Assembly (NCBI RefSeq): GCF_014332515.1
Contig: NZ_VFSD01000004.1
Span: forward strand, 1 to 64,000
Reading direction: 5' to 3'
Origin: Pontibacter beigongshangensis
GTDB lineage: Bacteria > Bacteroidota > Bacteroidia > Cytophagales > Hymenobacteraceae
Length of the DNA: 64,000 nt
Below are positions 18,480-27,391 of the stretch, piece by piece (the stretch's first letter is position 1; each line of letters starts with the position of its first letter). Under the pieces are notes generated by a model, which made no database searches, was not told where the DNA came from, and saw only the letters and a list, made by a program, of their open reading frames with translations. Both the position numbers and the translations under genes were made by a program.

Positions 18480-19754
18480 ATGAGCAAGTTCCTTATAATC
18501 AGCCTCCTTGTCTCCGCTTCGCTTGGGTTGCAGGCCTGCCCTGCCTTTGCCGCCCAAATTCTGGTGCCGATGGACGAAACCCAGAAAGACCATTTAAAAT
18601 CTTACGGCCTCGCCTTCTGGATACTGCAGCAGGAGCAAGAGGTGGATTGGCTGCTGAACTACCGTGGCGGGAGCTTCGGTTTTCGGCACGCAGAGCCAGT
18701 AGAGAAAGAGCTGCTTGCCAGGGGCATCACCTTTCAGGTGCTGTCTGATGCCGAGTACCAGAACATTCTCAACCAGATTGCTCACCCCGATGTGAACATG
18801 GATGTGATGAAGCTGGAAAAGGCGCCCAGAATTGCCGTTTACTCCCCTCCCATGGCCGAATACGGCGATGATGCCGTGACCCTGGTGCTTACCTATGCCG
18901 AGATTCCGTATGACCTTGTTTTTGATGAAGAGGTGCTGGACCAGAAGCTGCTCGCATACGATTGGCTGCACCTGCACCACGAAGATTTTACGGGCCAGTA
19001 CGGCCGGTCGATCGGCCGGCGCAGGGGGCGTGAGAAATTTCTGGCCGAGCAGCAGGAAGCGCAGCGGCTGGTAGCCAAGTTCGGGTACGAGAAAGTATCG
19101 CAGATGAAGCTGGGGGTGGCAACCAGAATAAAAGAGTTTGTGGCAGGGGGAGGCTTTATGTTTGCCATGTGCTCGGCCACCGACACCTATGATATTGCCC
19201 TGGCCGCCGAGGGGGTAGACATTGTGGATGAGCTCTACGACGGCGATGGCATAGACCCACAGGCCCAGCAAAAGCTCGATTTCAGCAAAACCTTTGCCTT
19301 CTATAATTTCACCATCAGCCAGAACGCCTATGAACGTGGTTTCTCCAGTATCGACAACCAGCGCTGGGAAAGAAACCTCGACGAGGAAAACGATTTCTTC
19401 GCGCTTTTCACCTTCTCTGCCAAATGGGATCCCATACCGACCATGCTCACGCAAAACCACGTTAAAACCATCAAAGGGTTTATGGGGCAGACCACTGCCT
19501 TTAAAAAAGATCAGGTAAAGCCGGAGGTGAATATTATGGGAGAAACCGCCGAGGCTAATGAGGTGCGCTACATGAACGGCACGGTAGGCAAAGGCACCTG
19601 GACTTTTTATGGCGGTCACGATCCGGAGGCCTACCAGGCAAGGGGCAGCCAGTACCCGACAGACCTGAGCCTGTACCCTAACTCTGCCGGCTACAGGCTT
19701 ATCCTGAACAACATATTGTTTCCGGCGGCCAAAAAGAAGAAACCCAAAACCTGA
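18480..19754 (+). CDS. Secreted protein of the type often labelled asparagine synthetase B in Bacteroidota; function unproven
   Basis: 424 aa. Signal peptide of about 24 residues ending AFA-AQ. The mature part begins ILVPMDETQKDHLKSYGLAFWIL, then LLNYRGGSFGF. It lacks the N-terminal Cys and PPi-loop of real asparagine synthetases, so the database-style name is probably misleading. The segments RIAVYSPPM...YGDDAVTLVLTYAEIPY and a later GGGFMFAMC resemble a class-I glutamine-amidotransferase-like or GATase-related fold (inference). Ends in a Lys-rich tail. Lone gene. Confidence 0.7.
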   Translation: MSKFLIISLLVSASLGLQACPAFAAQILVPMDETQKDHLKSYGLAFWILQQEQEVDWLLNYRGGSFGFRHAEPVEKELLARGITFQVLSDAEYQNILNQIAHPDVNMDVMKLEKAPRIAVYSPPMAEYGDDAVTLVLTYAEIPYDLVFDEEVLDQKLLAYDWLHLHHEDFTGQYGRSIGRRRGREKFLAEQQEAQRLVAKFGYEKVSQMKLGVATRIKEFVAGGGFMFAMCSATDTYDIALAAEGVDIVDELYDGDGIDPQAQQKLDFSKTFAFYNFTISQNAYERGFSSIDNQRWERNLDEENDFFALFTFSAKWDPIPTMLTQNHVKTIKGFMGQTTAFKKDQVKPEVNIMGETAEANEVRYMNGTVGKGTWTFYGGHDPEAYQARGSQYPTDLSLYPNSAGYRLILNNILFPAAKKKKPKT

Positions 19755-19786
19755 GGCAGCAAGTCGGCACAGCTTCCGGCACACGG

Positions 19787-19824
19787 CCAGCAGTCTCCTG
19801 AGGGCCATTTTGATTAGAATAATT
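19787..19824 (-). repeat. Dispersed intergenic element, copy 7
   Basis: CCAGCAG, CTCCTGAGGG, CCATTTTGATTAGAATAATT. 33 bases 3' of the secreted protein gene. Confidence 0.8.
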
Positions 19825-20430
19825 GCCTTTTAACCTAATTTTCTACGGCCAGGAGGCTTTTCTGCAAGGTGGATGCCTCATAAAAATATACGGGCAGGTC
19901 CCTGCCTGATGTATGAGATTGGCAATAACACGGGTTAATAAAGATTGGTTTTTAAGAACTTAAAAAAATATTTTGATCCTGGACCTTATTTTGGCAACAA
20001 ACTACTACCCTACTCACGTAAAACGACCAAAGGATTATCTTCCAAAATTATTCTGTAAAGCATCAGATAACTACCTGCACGCTAAAGGCAGTAGTGCTTT
20101 AACAAATCAGGAAGACCGCATGCCCTGTTTAGTGGTTTTTGCGTATTTCCTGCAATCTAACTTAATACAAATCGTATTCATTCTCCTAACTATAAGAAAG
20201 TTGTATGGTTAGAGAGAAAATTATTTTCTGACTAAATATACATATAACTATTTTTTGTTTTTATTTCTCTTTATTTATATTTGTATTCCGGAACGTTTTA
20301 ACTAGGCTTTTATTAGCCATAGGTTAAGGTTTGTTTCAGAGAGTGTTGCTGATTTGTTGAACAAGGCATGCTCCTGAGACCTAAATGAGACAAAAACTTA
20401 ATTTCATACATATTAGAGACTATACTACCT
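19825..20430. other. AT-rich intergenic region with one nested hairpin
   Basis: No convincing gene; the open frame 19973-20212 starts at TTG and has no family features. At 19877-19917 an outer stem CTCATA/TATGAG encloses an inner GGCAGG/CCTGCC stem, a possible small structured RNA. Confidence 0.35.
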
Positions 20431-20700
20431 ATGCAGACTGCAGAAAAACCTTTAAACGTTGTGGAAACGCTTCTCACAGTTTCCCGCAATCAGTCAGTTA
20501 GCTCTGAGCCGATCCTCAACTACCTGAAAGAGATGAATCCTACTGATTTAATGGACCATCTAAACCTGGTACTGGAGTATGCATCCTGTGGCGTTGTGCA
20601 TAGAGAGTCTGGCAAAACTGACGAGCACCTCGGTGAAACCATGTTGTTTGTGCATGGTCTTCGCAGTGCCATTAAAAAAGCAACCGGAGAAGAAAAATAA
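20431..20700 (+). CDS. Hypothetical protein, 89 aa
   Basis: Small soluble, probably helical protein; no signal peptide and no recognised family. A well-formed rho-independent terminator 15 bases after the stop and a consistent coding bias support a real, monocistronic gene. Confidence 0.65.
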   Translation: MQTAEKPLNVVETLLTVSRNQSVSSEPILNYLKEMNPTDLMDHLNLVLEYASCGVVHRESGKTDEHLGETMLFVHGLRSAIKKATGEEK

Positions 20701-20715
20701 ATTTTTACTTCCCTC

Positions 20716-20755
20716 TCAGGCGGAATATTCTGACAGAGTATTCCGCCTGACTTTT
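20716..20755 (+). terminator. Rho-independent terminator of the 89-aa gene
   Basis: Perfect 12-bp stem TCAGGCGGAATA / TATTCCGCCTGA with an 11-base loop, followed by CTTTTT. Confidence 0.85.
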
Positions 20756-20918
20756 TATTGCCTTTTTCTGAAGCAGAACAAGGTCCGCCAAGCGCCGCTG
20801 CGGCCTGTATGGTTGCAGGCCTTTCTCGCTTGCCCACTAATTTTTTGTACATTCCGTCAGGACATGCAAGCAGGTGCTGTCGGAACAGTTTGAGCGGAAG
20901 AGATTGGGTGAGCTATTG

Positions 20919-20958
20919 AATTATGCTAATTAAAATGCCCCTCCGGAGCATATTGCTG
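20919..20958 (+). repeat. Dispersed intergenic element, copy 8
   Basis: AATTATGCTAATTAAAATG, CCCCTCCGGAGC, ATATTGCTG. Between convergent genes, 110 bases 3' of the TetR gene. Confidence 0.85.
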
Positions 20959-21067
20959 TTAAGCTGCGGCAGAATGTGACCGCCCGCAAAAAGTGGCGGG
21001 GCACAAGTGAGGGTAAAATTTTTGAATAGAGGGAGAATTTTGTAACTTTGTGTAAGTAGCTGATGTA

Positions 21068-21628
21068 TTACCTTTTGTACTTCATCAGTAGCAGAGTGGC
21101 AACGTCATCAATCGGATAAGTGTCGTGTGTCATGTAGTGCTGCACCATGCCATCTACAGAGGCAAAAAGCAGTTTGGCTTCGAGCTCAGGAAAAGGAATA
21201 CCACTGTTGATCAGGTGGTGCCGAACCTTATCCTCAGCAGCAGCCGATTGCTTTTTAATTTCCGTATGCAATTGCCGGGCCTCATCCGATTGCAGATGCA
21301 TGGGCTGTAGGAGTTTGCAGAACTCCTTATTCCCTTTCAGGAATTTTACCGTGTGCCGCACATACTGCTCAATGGCTGAAGGAGAAATAGGCTCTGCCGA
21401 TTGCGCAGCAAAAGACTCTTTCATCGCCTCACTTCCCTGCTTCAGAATCTCGAGCAGCAACTCATCTTTACTTTCAAAATAATTATACATGAGGCCCAAC
21501 GATATACCGGCTTCTTTAGAAATATTTCTGATAGAAGTAGCCTCAAACCCCTTCTCCGAAAATAGCCTAAGCGCTGTCTGAATAATAACCTGAATACTTT
21601 GGTCTCGTTTTTCCTGGAATTTGCTCAT
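21068..21628 (-). CDS. TetR/AcrR family transcriptional regulator
   Basis: 186 aa. Classic TetR DNA-binding domain at residues 9-56 (IIQTALRLFSEKGFEATSIRNISKEAGISLGLMYNYF), then a helical ligand domain. A 14-bp palindrome TGAACA..TGTTCA lies 12 bases before its start and four relatives lie upstream of the divergent hydrolase gene, so it probably represses itself and the hydrolase. Ligand unknown. Confidence 0.95.
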   Translation of the reverse strand: MSKFQEKRDQSIQVIIQTALRLFSEKGFEATSIRNISKEAGISLGLMYNYFESKDELLLEILKQGSEAMKESFAAQSAEPISPSAIEQYVRHTVKFLKGNKEFCKLLQPMHLQSDEARQLHTEIKKQSAAAEDKVRHHLINSGIPFPELEAKLLFASVDGMVQHYMTHDTYPIDDVATLLLMKYKR

Positions 21629-21639
21629 GGGCTAATAGG

Positions 21640-21653
21640 TGAACATGTGTTCA
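21640..21653. promoter_or_regulatory. Putative TetR operator O1 (TGAACATGTGTTCA)
   Basis: Perfect 14-bp palindrome just upstream of the TetR start codon, suited to autorepression. Confidence 0.7.
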
Positions 21654-22052
21654 AATATGGCATAAATTTTACTCATTCGCAAATAAAGCTAAAATGGCAA
21701 CTGCCTGTGTACCTATCCGTTCTTTCAGGATGTAACTCGTTGTTACAAAGGAATAATTCCAGCATGAAAGATGACCTAATACCTTCATTATTTGCACCAA
21801 GCTAATCCTACCAAGTCAGCTACCCGTTACTGTTCATCTTATGCCTTCTTACTTCCTGAAACTAGAACAATAGATTCGTACTTTATTCTCGTTGGCAATT
21901 TTTTGAACACGGACAAATAGGGCGCAATAAGCTGAAGTCTAGACCCCAATTCAATTCTACCACCGGCTCATGTCATTAGCCAGGGCCACCAACTTTCCAC
22001 CTATAAACATTTTGAACTATGGTTTAACTTCACTGTACAACACTATAAATAA

Positions 22053-22066
22053 TAAACATTTGTTCA
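22053..22066. promoter_or_regulatory. Putative TetR operator O2 (TAAACATTTGTTCA)
   Basis: One half-site base differs from the TGAACA-N2-TGTTCA consensus. Confidence 0.6.
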
Positions 22067-22092
22067 TCGAAGATCTCGTCCTAGCAAGTAAA

Positions 22093-22106
22093 TGAACATA
22101 CGTTCA
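22093..22106. promoter_or_regulatory. Putative TetR operator O3 (TGAACATACGTTCA)
   Basis: TGAAC/GTTCA half-sites intact. O3 starts exactly 40 bases after O2. Confidence 0.68.
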
Positions 22107-22132
22107 GTAATAACAAATGATGTTTTAAATTA

Positions 22133-22146
22133 TGAACAAATGTTCA
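22133..22146. promoter_or_regulatory. Putative TetR operator O4 (TGAACAAATGTTCA)
   Basis: TGAACA/TGTTCA half-sites intact. Starts exactly 40 bases after O3. Confidence 0.7.
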
Positions 22147-22171
22147 AAGTAAACATAAACTCTTCCTTTCC

Positions 22172-22185
22172 TGAACCATTGTTCA
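22172..22185. promoter_or_regulatory. Putative TetR operator O5 (TGAACCATTGTTCA)
   Basis: Starts 39 bases after O4, 96 bases before the hydrolase ATG. Confidence 0.65.
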
Positions 22186-22280
22186 AGTCTGCCAGAATTA
22201 TAATATATATATTAAACGGCTTTCCAATAGACACTCCCTATGTTGGCATATGTTGAACTTAAAATTGGTGCAACCCTTTC

Positions 22281-23177
22281 ATGATTACTTCAATTCACTT
22301 AAATTTCATGATGGAAACTCCTGCATGGCTCGATCGAATTCTCTATCCTTTTCAGCACCATAGCCTGGAGCTGGAAAAAGGCAAAATCAATTACCTTGAC
22401 GAAGGCAGTGGCGAGCCCATTGTATTTGTGCACGGCACCCCCACCTGGTCTTTTGTCTGGCGGCAACAAATTAAGTCGCTCAGCCGGGACTTTCGGTGTA
22501 TTGCCCCGGATCATCTTGGCTTCGGCCTTTCGGATAAGCCTGCCGACTTTGCCTACACGCCCAAAGCCCACGCTGCCAACCTGGAACTACTGCTGGAGCA
22601 TCTTAACCTGGATAAGATAACACTGGTTGTGCATGACTTCGGGGGACCAATTGGCCTGGCTTATGCGCTAAAGCACCCGGAGAGGGTGAAGCACCTGATC
22701 ATCCTGAACACCTGGATGTGGGACCTGGAAGAGGAAACAAAGATCATGCGGATCAGCCGGTTTATGAGCGGTGGCATGGGGAAGTTTCTGTACACCCGCC
22801 TGGCCTTTTCGCCAAGACTGCTGTTGCCCCAGGGCTACCACGAGCGCAAGCATTTAACCAAAGATGTGCACCGGCATTACCTCAAACCCCTCTCCTCCCC
22901 TGCTGCCAGGCTGGGAACCTGGCGTTTTGCTGCATCCCTCTCTGAGTCGGGCCCCTGGTTCCGGCAGCTTTGGGAACAACGCGCCAAGCTGCAGATGATC
23001 CCCATGCTGATCATCTGGGGAGAAAAAGACAAGCTCCTGCCGCTCAGCCTGCTCGATAAATGGGTGAAGCACTTTCCGGATGCGACAGTGAAGCGTCTAA
23101 AAGCAGGCCATTTCCTGCAGGAGGAAAAAGGAAGCGAGGTAACGGACGCGATCCTGGCGGCAATCCGGCAGGATTAA
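22281..23177 (+). CDS. Alpha/beta hydrolase, haloalkane-dehalogenase-like
   Basis: 298 aa (ATG 22281; ATGs at 22308 and 22311 are alternatives). Oxyanion segment FVHGTPTWSFVWR, nucleophile elbow VVHDFGGPIGL with Asp119 as the nucleophile, a second acidic region near IIWGEKDKLLP, and catalytic His277 in GHFLQEE. An Asp rather than Ser nucleophile together with HGTPTWSF points to haloalkane dehalogenases; true dehalogenation also needs a second halide-binding Trp or Asn, which is not certain here. Four operator-like palindromes upstream suggest control by the divergent TetR protein. Confidence 0.85.
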   Translation: MITSIHLNFMMETPAWLDRILYPFQHHSLELEKGKINYLDEGSGEPIVFVHGTPTWSFVWRQQIKSLSRDFRCIAPDHLGFGLSDKPADFAYTPKAHAANLELLLEHLNLDKITLVVHDFGGPIGLAYALKHPERVKHLIILNTWMWDLEEETKIMRISRFMSGGMGKFLYTRLAFSPRLLLPQGYHERKHLTKDVHRHYLKPLSSPAARLGTWRFAASLSESGPWFRQLWEQRAKLQMIPMLIIWGEKDKLLPLSLLDKWVKHFPDATVKRLKAGHFLQEEKGSEVTDAILAAIRQD

Positions 23178-23250
23178 TGTTTAAATATATATCAATATTA
23201 AATTTGAATATTTACTTTTGCCTAATTAGCCAGAAATAAATTAACAACTC

Positions 23251-23985
23251 ATGTATTTTGATAACGATTGGGCATTAGTAATTCCAATGGCCAACGAAGA
23301 AAGTGATTTTGATCCTTTCACCTCATTATTAACTGCCGTTCTGGACCGTCTTGAAAGTGGTCACGTTTATTTGGTAGTAGATAAAGTCTCAAAAGACAAT
23401 ACGCTGCGTCTTTGTCGTGATTTGTCAGCTGCAGATGCCAGGTTCATCACGGTGTGGGCTCCTGAAACCAAAAACGTAGTAGATGCCTATTTGGCAGGAT
23501 ACAAAGCGGCTTATGAAGGCGGCCATGCCTTTATCATCGAAATGGATGCAGGTCTTTCACACGACCCTAGGGCGCTACCAATGTTTTTGAGGGTTCTGAA
23601 CGAAGGCAATGAATGTGCTTTTGGCAGCCGGTTTATCAATGGAGGCAGCACCGCAGATTCAGCATGGGGCCGGTGGTTTCTCTCTAAATTCGGAACCTTG
23701 GTTTCAAACCTGCTGCTCGGCACCAACATGAAAGACATGACGTCTGGTTACCAGGGTTTTCACAGAAGCGTTGTAAAGCAATTTCTGGACTATCCACTAA
23801 AATCAACTGCACATTTTTATCAAACAGAAATAAGGTTCCTGCTGCGCAAGAAACGGTTTATGGAGGTACCTATCCATTACCGGGCCCCTTCGGCCAGTGT
23901 GTCGCCTAAAGCAATCCGGAATGCTCGCCAAACGCTGCTCCACTATGTGCGACTTCGGCTGACAGGAAGAAACGTGTACCTATAA
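23251..23985 (+). CDS. Glycosyltransferase family 2 (dolichyl-phosphate mannosyltransferase-like)
   Basis: 244 aa. Opening ALVIPMANEE, then VDKVSKDNT and IIEMDAGLSHDP (acidic metal/nucleotide site), then FGSRFINGG and DMTSGYQGFHR, all typical of DPM1-like GT2 enzymes that charge polyprenyl phosphate with a sugar. No membrane segments. First of three AT-richer genes with tight spacing (20 and 57 bp). The downstream DUF2723 protein would be a natural user of a lipid-linked sugar (inference). A -7-like TACTTTTG lies at 23213-23220. Confidence 0.88.
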   Translation: MYFDNDWALVIPMANEESDFDPFTSLLTAVLDRLESGHVYLVVDKVSKDNTLRLCRDLSAADARFITVWAPETKNVVDAYLAGYKAAYEGGHAFIIEMDAGLSHDPRALPMFLRVLNEGNECAFGSRFINGGSTADSAWGRWFLSKFGTLVSNLLLGTNMKDMTSGYQGFHRSVVKQFLDYPLKSTAHFYQTEIRFLLRKKRFMEVPIHYRAPSASVSPKAIRNARQTLLHYVRLRLTGRNVYL

Positions 23986-24005
23986 AGGCCTGCTCAAATT
24001 AGCTG

Positions 24006-25271
24006 ATGAAAAAAAGAATATTAATTATAGGTGCAGGAATTTCCGGGCTTTCGATAGCGCGCTTTCTGGCAGACATGGCAGAAGTGGTTGTGCTGGAAAA
24101 AGCGGAAAAAGCTGGCGGCCTCATAAAATGCGACCTGATAGCTGGCAATCTTTTTCATAAAGTGGGAGGCCATGTTTTTAATGCCAAAAACGAAACGATA
24201 TCGGAGTGGTTTTGGTCTCAGTTCGATCGTGACCAGGAATTTATAAAAGCCAAAAGAAACGCGAAGATACTTTTCAACAACAAACTGATAGGATATCCCA
24301 TAGAAAACTATCTTTATGAATTTGACAAAGAAACGGTGCAGCATGTTATTGCTGACTTGCTGCAGATCCAAAGCGCTACTCCTAAAGCACCTTTTGAATA
24401 CGAGAATTTTGAGGCATTTCTGGTAGGCAGTTTCGGAGCAACTTTATACAACCTTTACTTCAAACCATATAATCAGAAAATCTGGAACACAGACCTGAGC
24501 AAAGTGGCCCTGGAATGGCTGGAAGGTAAACTGCCGATGCCTGATATAAAGGAAATTATTCTGAGTAATGTGATGAAGGAGGAGGAGGCACAAATGGTGC
24601 ATTCGACTTTCTACTACCCAAGAAGGGGTGGTTCCCAGTTCATTGCGAACCGGTTAGCCAAAAACTCAAATATTAAAACAAGTTCACCTGTCAACGGCAT
24701 CAGGAAGCAGGCAGGAAACATAGTAGTGAATAGCACCTACACGGCAGATGCCATTATTTATACGGGTGATGTTCGTAAATTACATAAGATGATTAAAATA
24801 GAGGATGCCGATCTGCAGCAAGCACTACTGGACGTGACAATGCTTAAATCTAACGGCACCTCCAACCTATTTTGTGAGTGCGACGAGAACGAGCTTTCAT
24901 GGTTATATATTCCTGAAAATTTCACCAGTGCCCATCGTATAATTTACACTGGCAACTTCAGCCCAGACAATAACCAGGGCTCCAGCCGAAAGACCTGTGT
25001 CGTGGAGTTTTCCGGAAAGGTTTCTTTTGAAGAAATGCAGCTTGAAATAAAAAAACTGCCGGGCAACCTGACACCTCTCCACCATAATTATGAGCCAAAT
25101 TCTTATGTAATTCAGGAAAAGGATACGCGCCATAAAATTGCACGCCTGAAAATGCAGTTAGAGAAGCACCAAATCTACCTGACGGGCCGTTTTGCGGAAT
25201 GGGAGTATTATAATATGGATAAGGCACTCGAGGCATCTCTAAATCTAGCAAGGCATATAACTGCCATTTAA
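24006..25271 (+). CDS. FAD-dependent UDP-galactopyranose-mutase-like / protoporphyrinogen-oxidase-like protein
   Basis: 421 aa. N-terminal Rossmann motif ILIIGAGISGLSIARFL, Glu at the end of strand two (VVVLEKAEKAGG), then KVGGHVFNAKN, resembling the GGH.FHT flavin segment of UDP-galactopyranose mutase. NLYFKPYNQKIWNTDLSKVALEWL also matches that family. Likely an amine-oxidase-fold flavoprotein in sugar-nucleotide or glycan metabolism; the exact substrate is unknown. 20 bp behind the GT2 gene. Confidence 0.82.
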   Translation: MKKRILIIGAGISGLSIARFLADMAEVVVLEKAEKAGGLIKCDLIAGNLFHKVGGHVFNAKNETISEWFWSQFDRDQEFIKAKRNAKILFNNKLIGYPIENYLYEFDKETVQHVIADLLQIQSATPKAPFEYENFEAFLVGSFGATLYNLYFKPYNQKIWNTDLSKVALEWLEGKLPMPDIKEIILSNVMKEEEAQMVHSTFYYPRRGGSQFIANRLAKNSNIKTSSPVNGIRKQAGNIVVNSTYTADAIIYTGDVRKLHKMIKIEDADLQQALLDVTMLKSNGTSNLFCECDENELSWLYIPENFTSAHRIIYTGNFSPDNNQGSSRKTCVVEFSGKVSFEEMQLEIKKLPGNLTPLHHNYEPNSYVIQEKDTRHKIARLKMQLEKHQIYLTGRFAEWEYYNMDKALEASLNLARHITAI

Positions 25272-25328
25272 CTAACTGGTAGCCCGCACAGGAAACAAGC
25301 GCTACTATTGTCTGTTTTATATCGTTTC

Positions 25329-27188
25329 ATGAAAAATTTAATTTCCAGAGCACAAGGCTACTACTTCCAGTTGGCCATATTTCTTTTCTTTCTGACCATT
25401 TACTCCCTCACCATGTTTCCTGGCGCGGGTGGCAGAATAAACTGGGGCGATTCTATTAAATGGCAATACCTGCATCTGGCAAATGGGTTACCGCACAGTA
25501 CCGGATATCCTCAGTTCCTGTTACTCTCAGAAATTTTCTCAAGAGTTTTGTTCTTTCTGGATATGCCTGAGAGAATTACCTTTATCGCTGTTTTTTTTGG
25601 GGCTCTGGCCATGGCAGTATTCTACTCCTTAGTCCATTTACTTACAAAAAATAAAACAGGCAGTGTATTGGCTACGCTGTTCATGGGTTTTACGTACACC
25701 TTCTGGGCTCAGTCAACAGAAGCCGAAGTGTATACCCTCAATATCTTTTACCTCCTGTCGGTTTTCTACCTGTTTATCCAGTTCTACTACACCAAAAGCA
25801 ACAAGTATTTTTTAGCTGGTTGTGCTGTCTACGCCTTAAGCTTCGGCAACCATTTAACTATGGTGACCATATTACCGGCAATTCTGTTTATTTCATTATG
25901 GTCAGATTACAGGAAAGTGTTTGCACCCCGTAACCTGGTGGCAATTGCTGTGTTTGTGCTGATCGGAATGTCGCAATACTTACTGATTTATTATCGGGCG
26001 CACACCAGCGACCCTTTATATATGGAGTCGCCTTACAAACCCGATTTTTCCCAGTTCATAGGTTATGTCACGGGCAGAGGTTTCCATGATCAGATGCTCT
26101 CATTCACGCTTCCGCAGATTCTTTATGCAAGAATAAATGTCCTTTTTCAATTCCTTAACCTGAATTTCACTATTGTCGGCCTTCTCTTGTCTTCTGCAGG
26201 ATTCTTCTATTTCCTATATCAGAAAAAAGGATATGTAGAGCTTATTTTTATCAGTCTGGCCTTGCTCGGCCAGCTAGCCTTCAACATAAGCTATGACGTA
26301 GGAGATCTGATCGTATTCTTTATCCCTGTTTATATTATCCTGGGGCTATTTGCCGGGCTTATTTTCGCAGCCAGAAACACCCTTATTCCATCCGTATTAA
26401 TGGGGGCGCTGACGATCTGTACATTCTGGATAAGCACCAGGAAAATGGACATTCTGACCGAAAACACATTCGTACAACAAAACATCCGCCCTTTTACTTC
26501 CATGTATGAGGAGCAAAACTCCTCTCACCCCCTGTACCTCTGGCCAAGCGATTACTACATTAATATGTATATGAAGTACGACAAATTAACATCAGAAAAC
26601 AGCCCGTTCTTTTCGCTGGCCTATACCGACATCTTGCCCGACACTTTTTATATAGCGAAAGAATCTGAAATCACACCAGCCTTGCAGGATCAACATGAAA
26701 TAAGTGTTGCCTATACTGAAGATGCCTCACAATTCTTATACAGGAAGATAAAGCCATCCCAGGCTGTTTTTATCAGCGTTATGGATGAGGGTGCTGCAAA
26801 ATTACCTGCTGAATTTTACAATATCTTACAACAGCATGGCTCCAAAATAGATAGTATACCATTTAGAGGATCTTATGCGGCAGTTCTGTACAACGGCAAA
26901 ATGGTGGAGGAATTGAATGGAAATGGGCCGGCTGATATCAGATCAACCACTATTACCAACAATCCCCTGACAGATCAGCTTACGTATCATGTACACTCCT
27001 CTGGGTTTGACTTTGGTAATAACAGCATCATCCGGCTAAACGGATTTGACTACGCTACTAAAAGAAGAGGAGTGAATTTTGTAGTGTATGATACCGTTAA
27101 GGAGGAAGTAACTGATATTATAAATTTTGACACCCACCTCGGGGAGGAAAAAAAATTACTGAAGGCCACACGGAAGCCAAAAGAATAA
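25329..27188 (+). CDS. DUF2723 family membrane protein (putative GT-C glycosyltransferase)
   Basis: 619 aa from ATG 25329; the frame is open from a TTG at 25308. About ten to twelve transmembrane helices fill residues 10-370, and the last 250 residues are soluble. Family marks: INWGDSIKWQYLH with an acidic residue in the first outer loop, AQSTEAEVYTLN and SFGNHLTMVTILP. DUF2723 proteins resemble protein O-mannosyltransferases that take sugar from a polyprenyl-phosphate donor, which fits the DPM-like gene two genes upstream. Transfer activity is inferred. Confidence 0.85.
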   Translation: MKNLISRAQGYYFQLAIFLFFLTIYSLTMFPGAGGRINWGDSIKWQYLHLANGLPHSTGYPQFLLLSEIFSRVLFFLDMPERITFIAVFFGALAMAVFYSLVHLLTKNKTGSVLATLFMGFTYTFWAQSTEAEVYTLNIFYLLSVFYLFIQFYYTKSNKYFLAGCAVYALSFGNHLTMVTILPAILFISLWSDYRKVFAPRNLVAIAVFVLIGMSQYLLIYYRAHTSDPLYMESPYKPDFSQFIGYVTGRGFHDQMLSFTLPQILYARINVLFQFLNLNFTIVGLLLSSAGFFYFLYQKKGYVELIFISLALLGQLAFNISYDVGDLIVFFIPVYIILGLFAGLIFAARNTLIPSVLMGALTICTFWISTRKMDILTENTFVQQNIRPFTSMYEEQNSSHPLYLWPSDYYINMYMKYDKLTSENSPFFSLAYTDILPDTFYIAKESEITPALQDQHEISVAYTEDASQFLYRKIKPSQAVFISVMDEGAAKLPAEFYNILQQHGSKIDSIPFRGSYAAVLYNGKMVEELNGNGPADIRSTTITNNPLTDQLTYHVHSSGFDFGNNSIIRLNGFDYATKRRGVNFVVYDTVKEEVTDIINFDTHLGEEKKLLKATRKPKE

Positions 27189-27226
27189 TGCCTTTTATCT
27201 GACTTAGGTAACCAGATAAAAGGCAT
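27188..27226 (+). terminator. Hairpin 3' of the DUF2723 gene
   Basis: ATGCCTTTTATCTG pairs perfectly with CAGATAAAAGGCAT (27213-27226), 11-base loop. It starts at the last base of the stop codon. No T-run follows, so it may be a stabilising or intrinsic weak terminator. Confidence 0.6.
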
Positions 27227-27283
27227 GGCTGAATAAACCCGGTCTGAGCTCTGGAGGCAGGGGAGGCTAAAACTCCGGGAGCC

Positions 27284-27333
27284 AATTATGCTAATGAAAC
27301 TGGCCCTCCAGCGCCTCTGCACCTGCTGCTGCC
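27284..27333 (+). repeat. Dispersed intergenic element, copy 9
   Basis: AATTATGCTAATGAAACTGG, CCCTCCAGCGCC, then CTGCTGCTGCC. Between convergent genes, 59 bases 3' of hisIE. Confidence 0.8.
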
Positions 27334-27391
27334 GCCTCTTCAGAAATTGCTCCCTGGGCTTTTCTGCTTTACATAACAAAACAACCGCAAA

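Noticed and set aside
18594..19808. 404-aa minus-strand open frame
   Set aside because: Opposite the secreted 424-aa gene, which has a signal peptide and coherent motifs; this frame has none.
19973..20212. 79-aa open frame in the AT-rich gap
   Set aside because: Starts at TTG, no promoter or family-like sequence.
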